Assembly (NCBI RefSeq): GCF_002976435.1 | Contig: NZ_PUGF01000007.1 | Span: 62,001-126,000, forward strand | Origin: Solimicrobium silvestre | GTDB taxonomy: Bacteria > Pseudomonadota > Gammaproteobacteria > Burkholderiales > Burkholderiaceae_D | Length of the DNA stretch: 64,000 bases | Direction of reading: 5' to 3' | Notes under the pieces: generated by a model | The model's input: only the letters and a program-made list of their open reading frames with translations | The model's database searches: none | What the model was told of the DNA's origin: nothing | Shown: one piece after another, positions 24,622 to 32,498 of the stretch | Layout of the letters: the number at the start of each line of letters is the position of its first letter | Position numbering within the stretch: the stretch's first letter is position 1 | Position numbers and translations under genes: made by a program

Positions 24622-25088
24622 GGCGTATTCCAATCTTCAATAGAAATTATCTAGAATCTGCTTATTCTGCTCACTCACAATACGAGGAAGCCGCAATAAC
24701 CTGTGTCTGAGAGAAAAGGCCTATCTCACAGCGTTCCACATCCACCACACATCGCCACACTGAGTCTTTTATTTTCAAAATCAGGCTTACTTCACACTGC
24801 TTCGAAAAAATACCGAATCCACTAGATTTTCATGGAAATTCAATATTTTTAAATAAGAATTTCGCCAGTCTACGCTCAATTGCTAAATTTCATTGTTGTA
24901 AATTTGCAATATTTAAATTTGTCCTATTAACAAATTACATGCTAGTCTATTAATGAGTTGCTTGTACTCAAGTAAACTGATTTTGCCAAATTTCATCACT
25001 ACATGAAAAGAATAAATACTATGTCGCGGGTATTAATCAAGCATATTCAAGCATATCAAGATCACTCGATCCTCAGGAGATTACTGCC
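24622..25088. other. AT-rich region upstream of the eCIS operon
   Basis: No gene. The stretch 24780-25010 is strikingly AT-rich, which fits a region bound by an H-NS-like silencer, and must contain the promoter of the eCIS operon, but no -35/-10 pair stands out. TCAAGCATAT is nearly tandem at about 25036-25055. AGGAGA directly before 25089 is the ribosome binding site of the first eCIS gene. Confidence 0.4.
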
Positions 25089-25664
25089 GTGATTAACGCC
25101 GCTATTAGTCACCTTGCAAATCAGCTAAATCAACAATTTAAAAATAATTTTCAGTTGGTTGAAGACATTGTGGTGGTTTCTAATTTAGTCGAATCAGACG
25201 GATCGCCAGCAATAAATGCCAACAACAAATTGGCATTGACGTTGGTGAATATAGAAAAAGACAGTATGCCGTATCGGCCGAATCAAACAAGTCGTGGACG
25301 TGACGACAGGCAGTTAGTACATAGCAGTCCTTTGTATTTAAATTTGTATTTGATGATGTCGGCAAATTTTGGATCTGGCAATTACAAAGAAGCGTTAAAA
25401 ACGATTTCACAAGCAATCGGTTTCTTTCAGCAGCAAGCTGTGTTTGATCAACAAAATAGTCCAGGTCTTGATCCGAGAATTGAGAAACTCATTTTGGATA
25501 TGGAAAATTTGAAAATACCGGACTTAAACAATTTATGGAGTTTAATCGGTGGCCGCTATATGCCTTCAGCGTTTTATAAAGTGCGAATGATTACAGTCGA
25601 TGCCGGCGCGATTATTGGGCAAGTTCCAGTCATCACAGATCCGCGTAACGATCTCATTCGTTAG
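25089..25664 (+). CDS. eCIS cap/tube terminator (DUF4255, Afp16/Pvc16-like)
   Basis: 191 residues with a GTG start supported by CAGGAGA upstream. The N-terminus MINAAISHLANQLNQQF and SSPLYLNLYLMMSANFG...YKEALKTISQAIGFFQ are the signature of the DUF4255 (Pvc16_N) family, with late blocks LWSLIGGRYMPSAFYKVRMI. In Afp and PVC particles this protein caps the tube end and fixes its length together with the tape measure. It is the first gene of the cluster here, whereas in Afp it is last of the structural set. Confidence 0.88.
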   Translation: MINAAISHLANQLNQQFKNNFQLVEDIVVVSNLVESDGSPAINANNKLALTLVNIEKDSMPYRPNQTSRGRDDRQLVHSSPLYLNLYLMMSANFGSGNYKEALKTISQAIGFFQQQAVFDQQNSPGLDPRIEKLILDMENLKIPDLNNLWSLIGGRYMPSAFYKVRMITVDAGAIIGQVPVITDPRNDLIR

Positions 25665-25671
25665 GAAATTG

Positions 25672-26472
25672 ATGGGACGCTATATTCCGCTGCTCTCAAT
25701 ACAAATTCAGCATGAATTTTTTGAAGGATGTTCTGAGTCAAACAACTTGGTCTTGCGGTTTTTACCAAGTGAAACCAGTTCAGAAATCATACAGAGGGAA
25801 AATTTGTTACTACGTCAGTGTGCAAATGGCATCGAAGTTTGGCAGGAAGAAAATAATACTCAAAGCACGGTGCCATCAACAGTCGAATTAAATTTAACGT
25901 TCTTGGTGTCATCGTCAGATCCGCACTTCAACTTTTATACGGACTGGCATTTAGCAAAACCAATTAACTTTATAAATCAAACGCCGGTAGATAGCAGCAA
26001 TGTTGTTCACTTAACGGCGCAAACGGTGGAAGAACAAGACTTTGGGTTAAGTAGTTTTGAAAAGAAGAAAAATCCTACCCTGTTCACCGTGCAATTGCAG
26101 CATCAAATAAGCACAGAAGTAACGCACTATTTAGTTGAGTTAAAAGCGAGGGCCATGCATTGGAAATATTATTTTTTTGGGGCATTGGCAAAGAAGAAGT
26201 TACAGATTGTTGATTTGGATGAAAAAAAAGCTGAGGGATGCCGATTTACGCCCTCAGAAAATGTAGTAACTAGTACCAGTGTTGCCTTTATTTCCGAGAT
26301 AGCACTACCGATGAGAAGCATGCCAACACAACGCTTTCAGCTGCGTGAAGAGGGTGCCGCAGGAAGAGTATTAATGAGGCGACTGCCAAGCGCTAGTATT
26401 AATAAAATTGGCAAAGAAAGAGATCCGAACGGGCAATCACTGGTCGTTGCGGAAATTTATATTCATCAATAA
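25672..26472 (+). CDS. eCIS-associated conserved protein of unknown role
   Basis: 266 residues from the ATG at 25672, with TAGGAAA as ribosome binding site. It opens MGRYIPLLSIQIQHEFFEG, a beginning I associate with a protein that accompanies eCIS clusters next to the cap gene. The rest is beta-rich (LTFLVSSSDPHFNFYTDWHLAKP, LFTVQLQHQIS). The role is unknown; a cap-associated or assembly function is the likely option given the position between cap and sheath. Confidence 0.65.
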   Translation: MGRYIPLLSIQIQHEFFEGCSESNNLVLRFLPSETSSEIIQRENLLLRQCANGIEVWQEENNTQSTVPSTVELNLTFLVSSSDPHFNFYTDWHLAKPINFINQTPVDSSNVVHLTAQTVEEQDFGLSSFEKKKNPTLFTVQLQHQISTEVTHYLVELKARAMHWKYYFFGALAKKKLQIVDLDEKKAEGCRFTPSENVVTSTSVAFISEIALPMRSMPTQRFQLREEGAAGRVLMRRLPSASINKIGKERDPNGQSLVVAEIYIHQ

Positions 26473-26489
26473 TTTTCAAAGGAACACAT

Positions 26490-28016
26490 ATGGCTGGCGC
26501 GTATAAAACACCTGGTGTCTATATCGTTGAAAAAAATGCCTTTCCCAATTCTGTGGTTGAAGTTGCGACCGCAGTTCCTGCATTTATCGGCTACACCAAG
26601 ATTGCCGATAACAAGGGCACATCTCTGACGAATAAACCGTGGCGTATCACTTCCCTGACGGAGTTCATCAATTATTTTGGTGATGCACCTGAAGACCGAT
26701 TCGATATTGCAGAAAAAACCGATGCTGATCTCACCAGCGACTTCAAGAGCGGCGGCAAAGAGTTTGTCTTGAAACGTGAAAACAATAAGGCCGATACCAA
26801 ACGCTACTATTTGTATCGCTGTATGCAGCTTTTTTTCCAAAACGGTGGCAGTCCTTGCTATATCGTCTCTATCGGCGGCTATTCCGGCGATGGCGTCCAG
26901 AGAAAACCAATGGAACTGGGCATTGACCTGCTCTTGAAAGAACAAGAACCAACCATGGTTGTCATCCCCGATGCGGTCGCATTGGATGAAGGTGATTGCA
27001 TCGGTCTGCAACAATACAGCTTAAAACACTGTGGTTTTCAAATGAAAAACCGCTTTGCCATTCTCGATGTGTATGACGGTTTCAGAGAGCGTTCCGATCC
27101 AACCGGTGATTGCGTTACCAAATTCCGCGCTGATCTCGGCACCAATTTTCTCAATTATTCCGCAGCATACTATCCGTGGCTGAACACTTCCATCGTGCAA
27201 ACAACCGATCTTGATTTTTCCAGTTTCGTTAGTTTGGAAAACGTCAAAAACCTACTGTTGACCGAAGCCGGTGGCGACACTGCTCCGCAAGACATCAAGG
27301 ATATCCTCGCACAGGTGGGTAAGGCAGATCGCGACCCTAAAGAGAAAACGTATTTGTCTGACGATGAATTGCACAAAATCCTATTCTCTGTAAGCCCAAC
27401 GTACGCCAATATGCTATTGGCCATCAAGAACAAATTGAACCTCTTGCCACCTGCAGCAGCGATGGCGGGCGTATACACGATGGTCGATAACGCCCGCGGC
27501 GTGTGGAAAGCACCAGCAAACGTCAGCTTGGCTTCGGTCATCTCGCCAGCGGTGAATATCACCCATGACGAACAAGAAGACTTGAACGTGACGACAGCGG
27601 GTAAATCCATCAACGCCATACGTAGCTTTATCGGCGAAGGAACCTTGGTCTGGGGTGCGCGCACGTTGGATGGTAATAGTCTTGACTGGCGCTACATCAA
27701 CGTACGCCGCACCATGATTATGTTGGAAGAATCCCTGCGTTTGGCAACCAAAGCCTACGTCTTTGAACCGAATGTCAGCGGCACCTGGGTCACTATCAGC
27801 AGCATGGCCAGCAACTTCCTCACTGGTATCTGGAAGCGTGGCGGTTTGGCCGGTGCAAGCCCGGAAGATGCGTTCAGTGTGCACGTTGGTTTAGGTGAAA
27901 CCATGACTGCAGAAGATATCCTAGAAGGTATCTTACGCGTGACGATCTTAGTCGCATTAAGCCGCCCTGCTGAATTTATTGAGATCACTTTCCAACAGCA
28001 AATGCAGAAATCTTAA
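26490..28016 (+). CDS. eCIS sheath protein (Afp2-4/Pvc2-4-like)
   Basis: 508 residues, with AAAGGAAC before the ATG. MAGAYKTPGVYIVEKNAFPNSVVEVATAVPAFIGYT is the classical start of phage-tail and eCIS sheath subunits. Later RSFIGEGTLVWGARTLDG, WRYINVRRTMIMLEESL and VEITFQQQMQ-type ends (IEITFQQQMQKS) are conserved sheath features for subunit docking. Afp and PVC encode three or more sheath paralogues; only this one is present in the window, so the particle probably has a simple one-subunit sheath. Confidence 0.93.
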   Translation: MAGAYKTPGVYIVEKNAFPNSVVEVATAVPAFIGYTKIADNKGTSLTNKPWRITSLTEFINYFGDAPEDRFDIAEKTDADLTSDFKSGGKEFVLKRENNKADTKRYYLYRCMQLFFQNGGSPCYIVSIGGYSGDGVQRKPMELGIDLLLKEQEPTMVVIPDAVALDEGDCIGLQQYSLKHCGFQMKNRFAILDVYDGFRERSDPTGDCVTKFRADLGTNFLNYSAAYYPWLNTSIVQTTDLDFSSFVSLENVKNLLLTEAGGDTAPQDIKDILAQVGKADRDPKEKTYLSDDELHKILFSVSPTYANMLLAIKNKLNLLPPAAAMAGVYTMVDNARGVWKAPANVSLASVISPAVNITHDEQEDLNVTTAGKSINAIRSFIGEGTLVWGARTLDGNSLDWRYINVRRTMIMLEESLRLATKAYVFEPNVSGTWVTISSMASNFLTGIWKRGGLAGASPEDAFSVHVGLGETMTAEDILEGILRVTILVALSRPAEFIEITFQQQMQKS

Positions 28017-28020
28017 GGAT

Positions 28021-28066
28021 GCGCGTATGACGTCATAACTTGACGCCAAGTTACGCGCAAATTTTT
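28021..28066 (+). terminator. Hairpin with T-run between sheath and tube genes
   Basis: GCGCGT (28021-28026) pairs with ACGCGC (28053-28058); inside it AACTTG/CAAGTT (28037-28052) makes a second stem, followed by AAATTTTT. This could be a partial terminator that lowers transcription beyond the sheath gene. Confidence 0.5.
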
Positions 28067-28092
28067 AATCTAAATTATTGAAGAGGTTTGTT

Positions 28093-28551
28093 ATGGCAGA
28101 TGACGGAACAAAACAATCACCAAATGTGTGGCCTTTACCGAAATTCTATTTCCGCGTGAAATGGGATTCCAATGAAATGTCGTTCCAAGAAGTTTCTGGC
28201 TTGGATATCCAATCTGAAGAGATTAAGTATCGCAGTGGAAATAGCCCGGTTTTTTCCGTAATTAAAATGCCGGGTATGAAAAAATACGGCAATATCACGA
28301 TGAAAAAAGGCGTATTCAAGGGCGACAATAAGTTTTGGGACTGGCTCAATCAAATCAAACTCAATACCATTAAACGCGTACCAGTGACGATCAGTTTATT
28401 GGATGAGGAAGGCAATGACACCATGGTGTGGACGCTGACCAATGCCTGGCCGACCAAGATATCCAGCACCGATCTGAAGTCGGAAGGTAACGAAGTGGCG
28501 ATTGAATCGATTGAGATCGTGCACGAAGGTTTGACGATTGCGAATAAATAA
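28093..28551 (+). CDS. eCIS inner tube protein 1 (gp19 family)
   Basis: 152 residues; ATG at 28093 with GAAGAGG upstream. WPLPKFYFRVKWDSNEMSFQEVSGLDIQSEEIKYRSG is the gp19/Afp1 tube start, and VFKGDNKFWDWLNQIK and WTLTNAWPTKISSTDLKSEGNEVAIESIEIVHEGL complete the fold. Such proteins form the hexameric rings of the inner tube that carries cargo in its lumen. It follows the sheath and precedes the second tube gene. Confidence 0.92.
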   Translation: MADDGTKQSPNVWPLPKFYFRVKWDSNEMSFQEVSGLDIQSEEIKYRSGNSPVFSVIKMPGMKKYGNITMKKGVFKGDNKFWDWLNQIKLNTIKRVPVTISLLDEEGNDTMVWTLTNAWPTKISSTDLKSEGNEVAIESIEIVHEGLTIANK

Positions 28552-28559
28552 TCAACGCG

Positions 28560-29027
28560 ATGAGTGCTGATTATTTCGAGGGAGGGTATCCCCCTCCTGC
28601 GTTTTACTTCACCGTAACCTTTGGTGATGGCGTAAAAATGCCGGATGCTTCGTTCAGCGAAGTATCTGGCATTAGTATTGAGATGGAAACCGAGCCATTG
28701 GTCGAAGGCGGTGAAAACCGCTTCGTTCACCAGCTTCCTAAAAGTATTAAACATCCGAATTTGGAATTAAAGCGCGGCGTCTCTATGCTTAACTCGCCTT
28801 TGGTGAAGTGGTGTAAAGATACTTTAGAAGGTGCATTTATTAAAGCCATCGTGCCAAATACCATTATCGTCAAACTCAATGGCGCCGACGGCCAAGTCCT
28901 GAGAGCCTGGGCGTTTATCGATGCTTATCCAATTAAGTGGGATGTAGAAGGTTTTAATGCAACGAAAAACGAAGTGGCAATAGAGAAAATGACTTTTGCC
29001 TACACTTATTCGAAACGCAGTAAATAA
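28560..29027 (+). CDS. eCIS inner tube protein 2 (Afp5/Pvc5-like, gp19 family)
   Basis: 155 residues, 8 bp after tube 1. PPPAFYFTVTFGDGVKMPDASFSEVSGISIEMETEPLVEGGENRF and the end WAFIDAYPIKWDVEGFNATKNEVAIEKMTFAYTY mark the second gp19-type protein. In Afp and PVC the corresponding protein forms the tube ring next to the spike, adapting tube to baseplate. It is clearly related to tube 1 but divergent. Confidence 0.91.
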   Translation: MSADYFEGGYPPPAFYFTVTFGDGVKMPDASFSEVSGISIEMETEPLVEGGENRFVHQLPKSIKHPNLELKRGVSMLNSPLVKWCKDTLEGAFIKAIVPNTIIVKLNGADGQVLRAWAFIDAYPIKWDVEGFNATKNEVAIEKMTFAYTYSKRSK

Positions 29028-29039
29028 GTTAAACACACC

Positions 29040-29204
29040 ATGGCTATAGAAATTAAAGAACTCATTATTAAAACGACGATCGTCAATCGTCCAATCAATA
29101 AAGACGATAGCAGTCATATCGATAAAGATTCCGTCAAGGATGAAATTTTGTCGGAATGTAAAAAAATGGTACAAACACTGCTACGTGAACGTCGGGAGCG
29201 TTAA
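29040..29204 (+). CDS. DUF5908 small eCIS protein (Afp6/Pvc6-like)
   Basis: 54 residues, ATG at 29040. The sequence MAIEIKELIIKTTIVNRPI followed by a charged helical tail ending RRER matches the DUF5908 family, the tiny protein that always sits between the second tube gene and the LysM gene in eCIS clusters. It is short and easily missed. Position, length and the (I/V)EI(K/R)EL(I/V)IK opening make the assignment good. The molecular role is not settled. Confidence 0.85.
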   Translation: MAIEIKELIIKTTIVNRPINKDDSSHIDKDSVKDEILSECKKMVQTLLRERRER

Positions 29205-29206
29205 TC

Positions 29207-29884
29207 GTGTCCGGGCAAAAAACTCTATTAAAAATTTCAGGATGCAGCGTGGCCAAAAATGGCACGATCAGCGTCGATTCCTCACGCCCAGTGTTTCAAG
29301 CCTTAATTAACCCCAGTGGTTATGGTCACGATTTTTCGATCAAATACGCAAAGACCCAAGCACTGGGTCAAGCTGGTAACGAAGCCAAGTTTAATGCAAG
29401 TCAGCCAGAGAAACTGAGCCTGAAGGAGTTAGTTTTGGATGGCACCGGTGTCGTACCCGGCACCACAAAAACCGTCAAACAGCAAGTCGAGTCTTTACGC
29501 AGTGCTGTGTACACCTATGTTGGCACCAAGCATGAAGCGCCTATTGTGCAAGTGGTTTGGGGTAGTTTGATTTTTTATGGCCGGGTTGAAGGCTTAAAAT
29601 TCGATTACACCTTGTTCAAGCCAAACGGTGAACCGCTACGTGCCAAGATTTCCCTTAACTTCATCGAGTACACAAGTACTGCCGAAATTGTGAAGGAAGA
29701 AGCCAATGGTTCACCCGACTTAACGCATCTGGTGATCGTACAAGCCGGTGACACCCTGCCCTTACTATGTGATCGGATTTACCGCGACAGCGGGTATTAC
29801 ATGGAAGTCGCACGCGTTAATGGTTTAAGTTCTTTTCGTCATTTACAACCTGGTATGAGCCTTCGCTTTCCACCGCTGGCATAG
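29207..29884 (+). CDS. eCIS baseplate hub with LysM domain (Afp7/Pvc7-like)
   Basis: 225 residues with a GTG start; CGGGAGCG upstream serves as ribosome binding site. A beta-rich N-terminal part (FQALINPSGYGHDFSIKYAKTQALGQ, VQVVWGSLIFYGRVEGLKFDYTLFKPNGEPLRAKISLNF) matches the gp53-like hub, and a C-terminal LysM (HLVIVQAGDTLPLLCDRIYRDSGYYMEVARVNGL) covers roughly the last 50 residues. In contractile particles this links tube and spike. Confidence 0.9.
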   Translation: MSGQKTLLKISGCSVAKNGTISVDSSRPVFQALINPSGYGHDFSIKYAKTQALGQAGNEAKFNASQPEKLSLKELVLDGTGVVPGTTKTVKQQVESLRSAVYTYVGTKHEAPIVQVVWGSLIFYGRVEGLKFDYTLFKPNGEPLRAKISLNFIEYTSTAEIVKEEANGSPDLTHLVIVQAGDTLPLLCDRIYRDSGYYMEVARVNGLSSFRHLQPGMSLRFPPLA

Positions 29885-29937
29885 CTCCTGGTTGTTATGA
29901 AATTTATGTTGTTGATCATTACTTGAAAAGAACAATT

Positions 29938-31728
29938 ATGGCGAACTCCCCCCAAACCGATAGCTCTGGCGTTCTCAGCTTTAATATTAGCTGCGATGGA
30001 ACGGCTCTGCCCGACATCGTTCAGATCGTATCGATTGAGACCAACCACAGCACAAATCGCATTCCCACGGCGACGATTACCGTCATTGATGGCGACATGC
30101 CAAATGGTAGTTTTCCGATTGCCGACGCAGGTAATCTAAAGCCGGGCGTAGAAATTGTGATCAGTGCTGGCTATGACAGTAAAACCACGGTCATATTTAC
30201 GGGTGTCGTTATCAAACATTCGGTCAAAATTAGTGGCGATAACTATGCCCGATTAATCATCGAGTGTCGTGACAAGGCGTTAGCCATGACCGTGGGGCGC
30301 AAAAATGCCAACTATATAAACAAAACCGATAATCAAGTTATCTCGGCGCTCATCGCCAAATACGGCGGCTTATCGTCCGCAATCGACGCCACCAGCGTCT
30401 CCTACAAAGAACTAGTCCAATACTACGCCACTGATTGGGATTACATGATGGCGCGCGCTGAGATCAATGGCTTCTTGGTGACGATCGATGCAGGCAAAAT
30501 CAGTGTCAAAGCCCCCGTGGCCAGTGGCAGCCCTGTCCTATCCTTAACCTACGGAATGGATTTACTCGAATTTCAGGCCGACCTGGATTCACGTTGGCAG
30601 CTAAGTTCTGTCACCAGCACCAGTTGGGACCTGACGCAACTCGCCATCGTCCAAAAAACAGCAACACCTGATCCCCTTACAGGTCAGGGCGACATTGATT
30701 CGAAAACGCTCGCTGGCGTACTTAGTGTTGGCGATTTCGGCTTACAAACCGCCGCGCCCATAGAAAGTGGCGCACTCACGGCATGGAGCAAGGCGCAACA
30801 AACGCGCGCGGCCTTATCTCGTATTCAAGGACGTATGCTATTCCAAGGGAGTGCCTTAGCCAAACCGGGTGTTTTGTTAGAGTTAAATGCGGTCGGCAAG
30901 CACTTTAATGGCAATGTAATTGCAACGAATGTGACGCAGCGTCTGATCGATGGTAACTGGACTACAGAGGTCGAATTCGGCATGCCGACTTATTGGTTCA
31001 CGGAAGAGCACCAAATCAATGCGCCTGAAGCAGCCGGTATCAGCGCTGGCATTGGCGGGCTGCATATTGGTATTGTGCTGAAGCTAGATGCCGACCCTGA
31101 AGGGCAATGCAAAATACAAGTTTCGATGCCGTTGATGAATGCCAGCACCATTGGCGTTTGGGCGCGTTTTGCGAGTTTCTATGGATCTTCCGGATTTGGT
31201 GCTTTCATTATTCCGGAAATTGGCGATGAAGTCGTGTTGGGCTTTTTCAATAACGACCCATCTTGCCCAGTGATTTTGGGTAGTTTGTACAGCAGCAAGC
31301 ACGTGCCGCCCTACGAACTGACGGCAGAAAACAATTTCAAAGCATTGGTCACGCGTAGTAAGTTAAAAATAGAGTTCGATGACGGCAAAAAAATCATCAC
31401 CGTTACCACACCCGCCAACAATAAAATTGTCATCAGCGATGAAGATAAATCAATACTTTTGCAAGACGAAAACAGTAACAAAGTGGAATTGAGTCCGTCC
31501 GGAATTTTATTAGACAGCCCAAAAGACATCACCATCAAGGCTGCCGGTAAAGTCGCCATTTCCGCCGTTCAGAATGTGGAGATCACTGCGCAAATGGATG
31601 TTAAAACCACCGGCCTCAATATCAATAGCACCGCCAATGTCAGCCTGATTGCCAAGGGAACCGCCAGCGCAGAACTTTCTGCTGCAGGCCAGACCACGAT
31701 CAAAGGCGCAATGGTCATGATTAACTAA
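29938..31728 (+). CDS. eCIS spike, VgrG-like (Afp8/Pvc8)
   Basis: 596 residues from the ATG at 29938. The N-terminal two-thirds is a gp27/gp5-like hub (FNISCDGTALPDIVQIVSIETNHSTNRIPTATITVIDG; VQYYATDWDYMMARAEINGF), then an OB-fold part (HIGIVLKLDADPEGQCKIQVSMP; FIIPEIGDEVVLGFFNNDPSCPVILGSLYS), and a C-terminal beta-helix with regular short repeats (IKAAGKVAISAVQNVEITAQMDV...). It forms the trimeric spike. The next gene supplies the PAAR tip. No extra effector domain is fused. Confidence 0.92.
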   Translation: MANSPQTDSSGVLSFNISCDGTALPDIVQIVSIETNHSTNRIPTATITVIDGDMPNGSFPIADAGNLKPGVEIVISAGYDSKTTVIFTGVVIKHSVKISGDNYARLIIECRDKALAMTVGRKNANYINKTDNQVISALIAKYGGLSSAIDATSVSYKELVQYYATDWDYMMARAEINGFLVTIDAGKISVKAPVASGSPVLSLTYGMDLLEFQADLDSRWQLSSVTSTSWDLTQLAIVQKTATPDPLTGQGDIDSKTLAGVLSVGDFGLQTAAPIESGALTAWSKAQQTRAALSRIQGRMLFQGSALAKPGVLLELNAVGKHFNGNVIATNVTQRLIDGNWTTEVEFGMPTYWFTEEHQINAPEAAGISAGIGGLHIGIVLKLDADPEGQCKIQVSMPLMNASTIGVWARFASFYGSSGFGAFIIPEIGDEVVLGFFNNDPSCPVILGSLYSSKHVPPYELTAENNFKALVTRSKLKIEFDDGKKIITVTTPANNKIVISDEDKSILLQDENSNKVELSPSGILLDSPKDITIKAAGKVAISAVQNVEITAQMDVKTTGLNINSTANVSLIAKGTASAELSAAGQTTIKGAMVMIN

Positions 31729-31748
31729 TCAAATAGAGAAGGAAAATC

Positions 31749-32048
31749 ATGCCACCAGCATCTCGCATAACGGATATGCATGTCTGCCCGATGGTTACTC
31801 CCGGTGTGCCACCAATACCACATGTTGGCGGCCCCATTTCTGGCCCTTGCGTACCAAATGTTCTAATCGGTAGTTTGCCTGCCGCCGTCGTCGGTGATAT
31901 GTGCGTGTGTGTTGGCCCACCCGATACCATCGTCAAAGGCAGTGCGACCGTTTTAATCAGCGGCCGGCCTGCTGCGCGCATCGGCGACAGCACGGCACAT
32001 GGGGGCAGTATCGTTTTGGGTTTTCCAACAGTCATGATTGGCGGCTAG
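31749..32048 (+). CDS. PAAR spike-tip protein (Afp10/Pvc10-like)
   Basis: 99 residues. PPASRITDMHVCPMVTPGVPP with repeated GP/GG turns, VGDMCVCVGPPDTIVKGSATVLISGRPAARIGDSTAHGGSIVLGFPTVMIGG is a single PAAR domain with conserved H and C residues (zinc at the cone tip). There is no extension, so it is a pure tip, not a PAAR-fused effector. The order VgrG, PAAR, gp25 differs from Afp, where gp25 comes first. Confidence 0.93.
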   Translation: MPPASRITDMHVCPMVTPGVPPIPHVGGPISGPCVPNVLIGSLPAAVVGDMCVCVGPPDTIVKGSATVLISGRPAARIGDSTAHGGSIVLGFPTVMIGG

Positions 32049-32066
32049 GCCTTAAAGGTAAGAAAC

Positions 32067-32480
32067 GTGGATAAAGATAGTTCATTTCTCGGTACTGGTT
32101 GGAGTTTTCCACCTGAATTTTCAAAGCGAGGCGCCGTGCATATGGTCAGCGCCGAGAAAGATATCAAGCAAAGTTTGCTGATTATCCTCTCCACCAATCT
32201 TGGCGAACGTGTGATGCAACCGAGTTTTGGCTGTGGGTTAAAAAGCCAGATTTACGAAAACATCAATGAAAGCACTCTCACCGTTCTTAAAGATCTCATA
32301 CAACGTGCAATTCTTTTTTACGAACCACGAGTAAAGCTCGAATCGATATACACGGACATCTCCGCTGCCTATGAAGGGCGCCTGGATTTTACGATTGTCT
32401 ACGACATTATCACGTCGAACACAAGGCATAACATCGTCTACCCATTCTATTTACGCGAAGGTACCGATGTGCAACTCTAA
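32067..32480 (+). CDS. eCIS baseplate protein gp25-like (Afp9/Pvc9)
   Basis: 137 residues with a GTG start and AAGGTAAG upstream. FLGTGWSFPPEF, the SAEKDIKQSLLIILSTNLGERVMQPSFGCGL block and the final YPFYLREG are typical of the gp25/GPW family (the E-P/R motif NLGERxMxPxFG). It nucleates sheath polymerisation at the baseplate. Confidence 0.92.
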   Translation: MDKDSSFLGTGWSFPPEFSKRGAVHMVSAEKDIKQSLLIILSTNLGERVMQPSFGCGLKSQIYENINESTLTVLKDLIQRAILFYEPRVKLESIYTDISAAYEGRLDFTIVYDIITSNTRHNIVYPFYLREGTDVQL

Positions 32481-32498
32481 GCCAATACCGGGGCGGCA

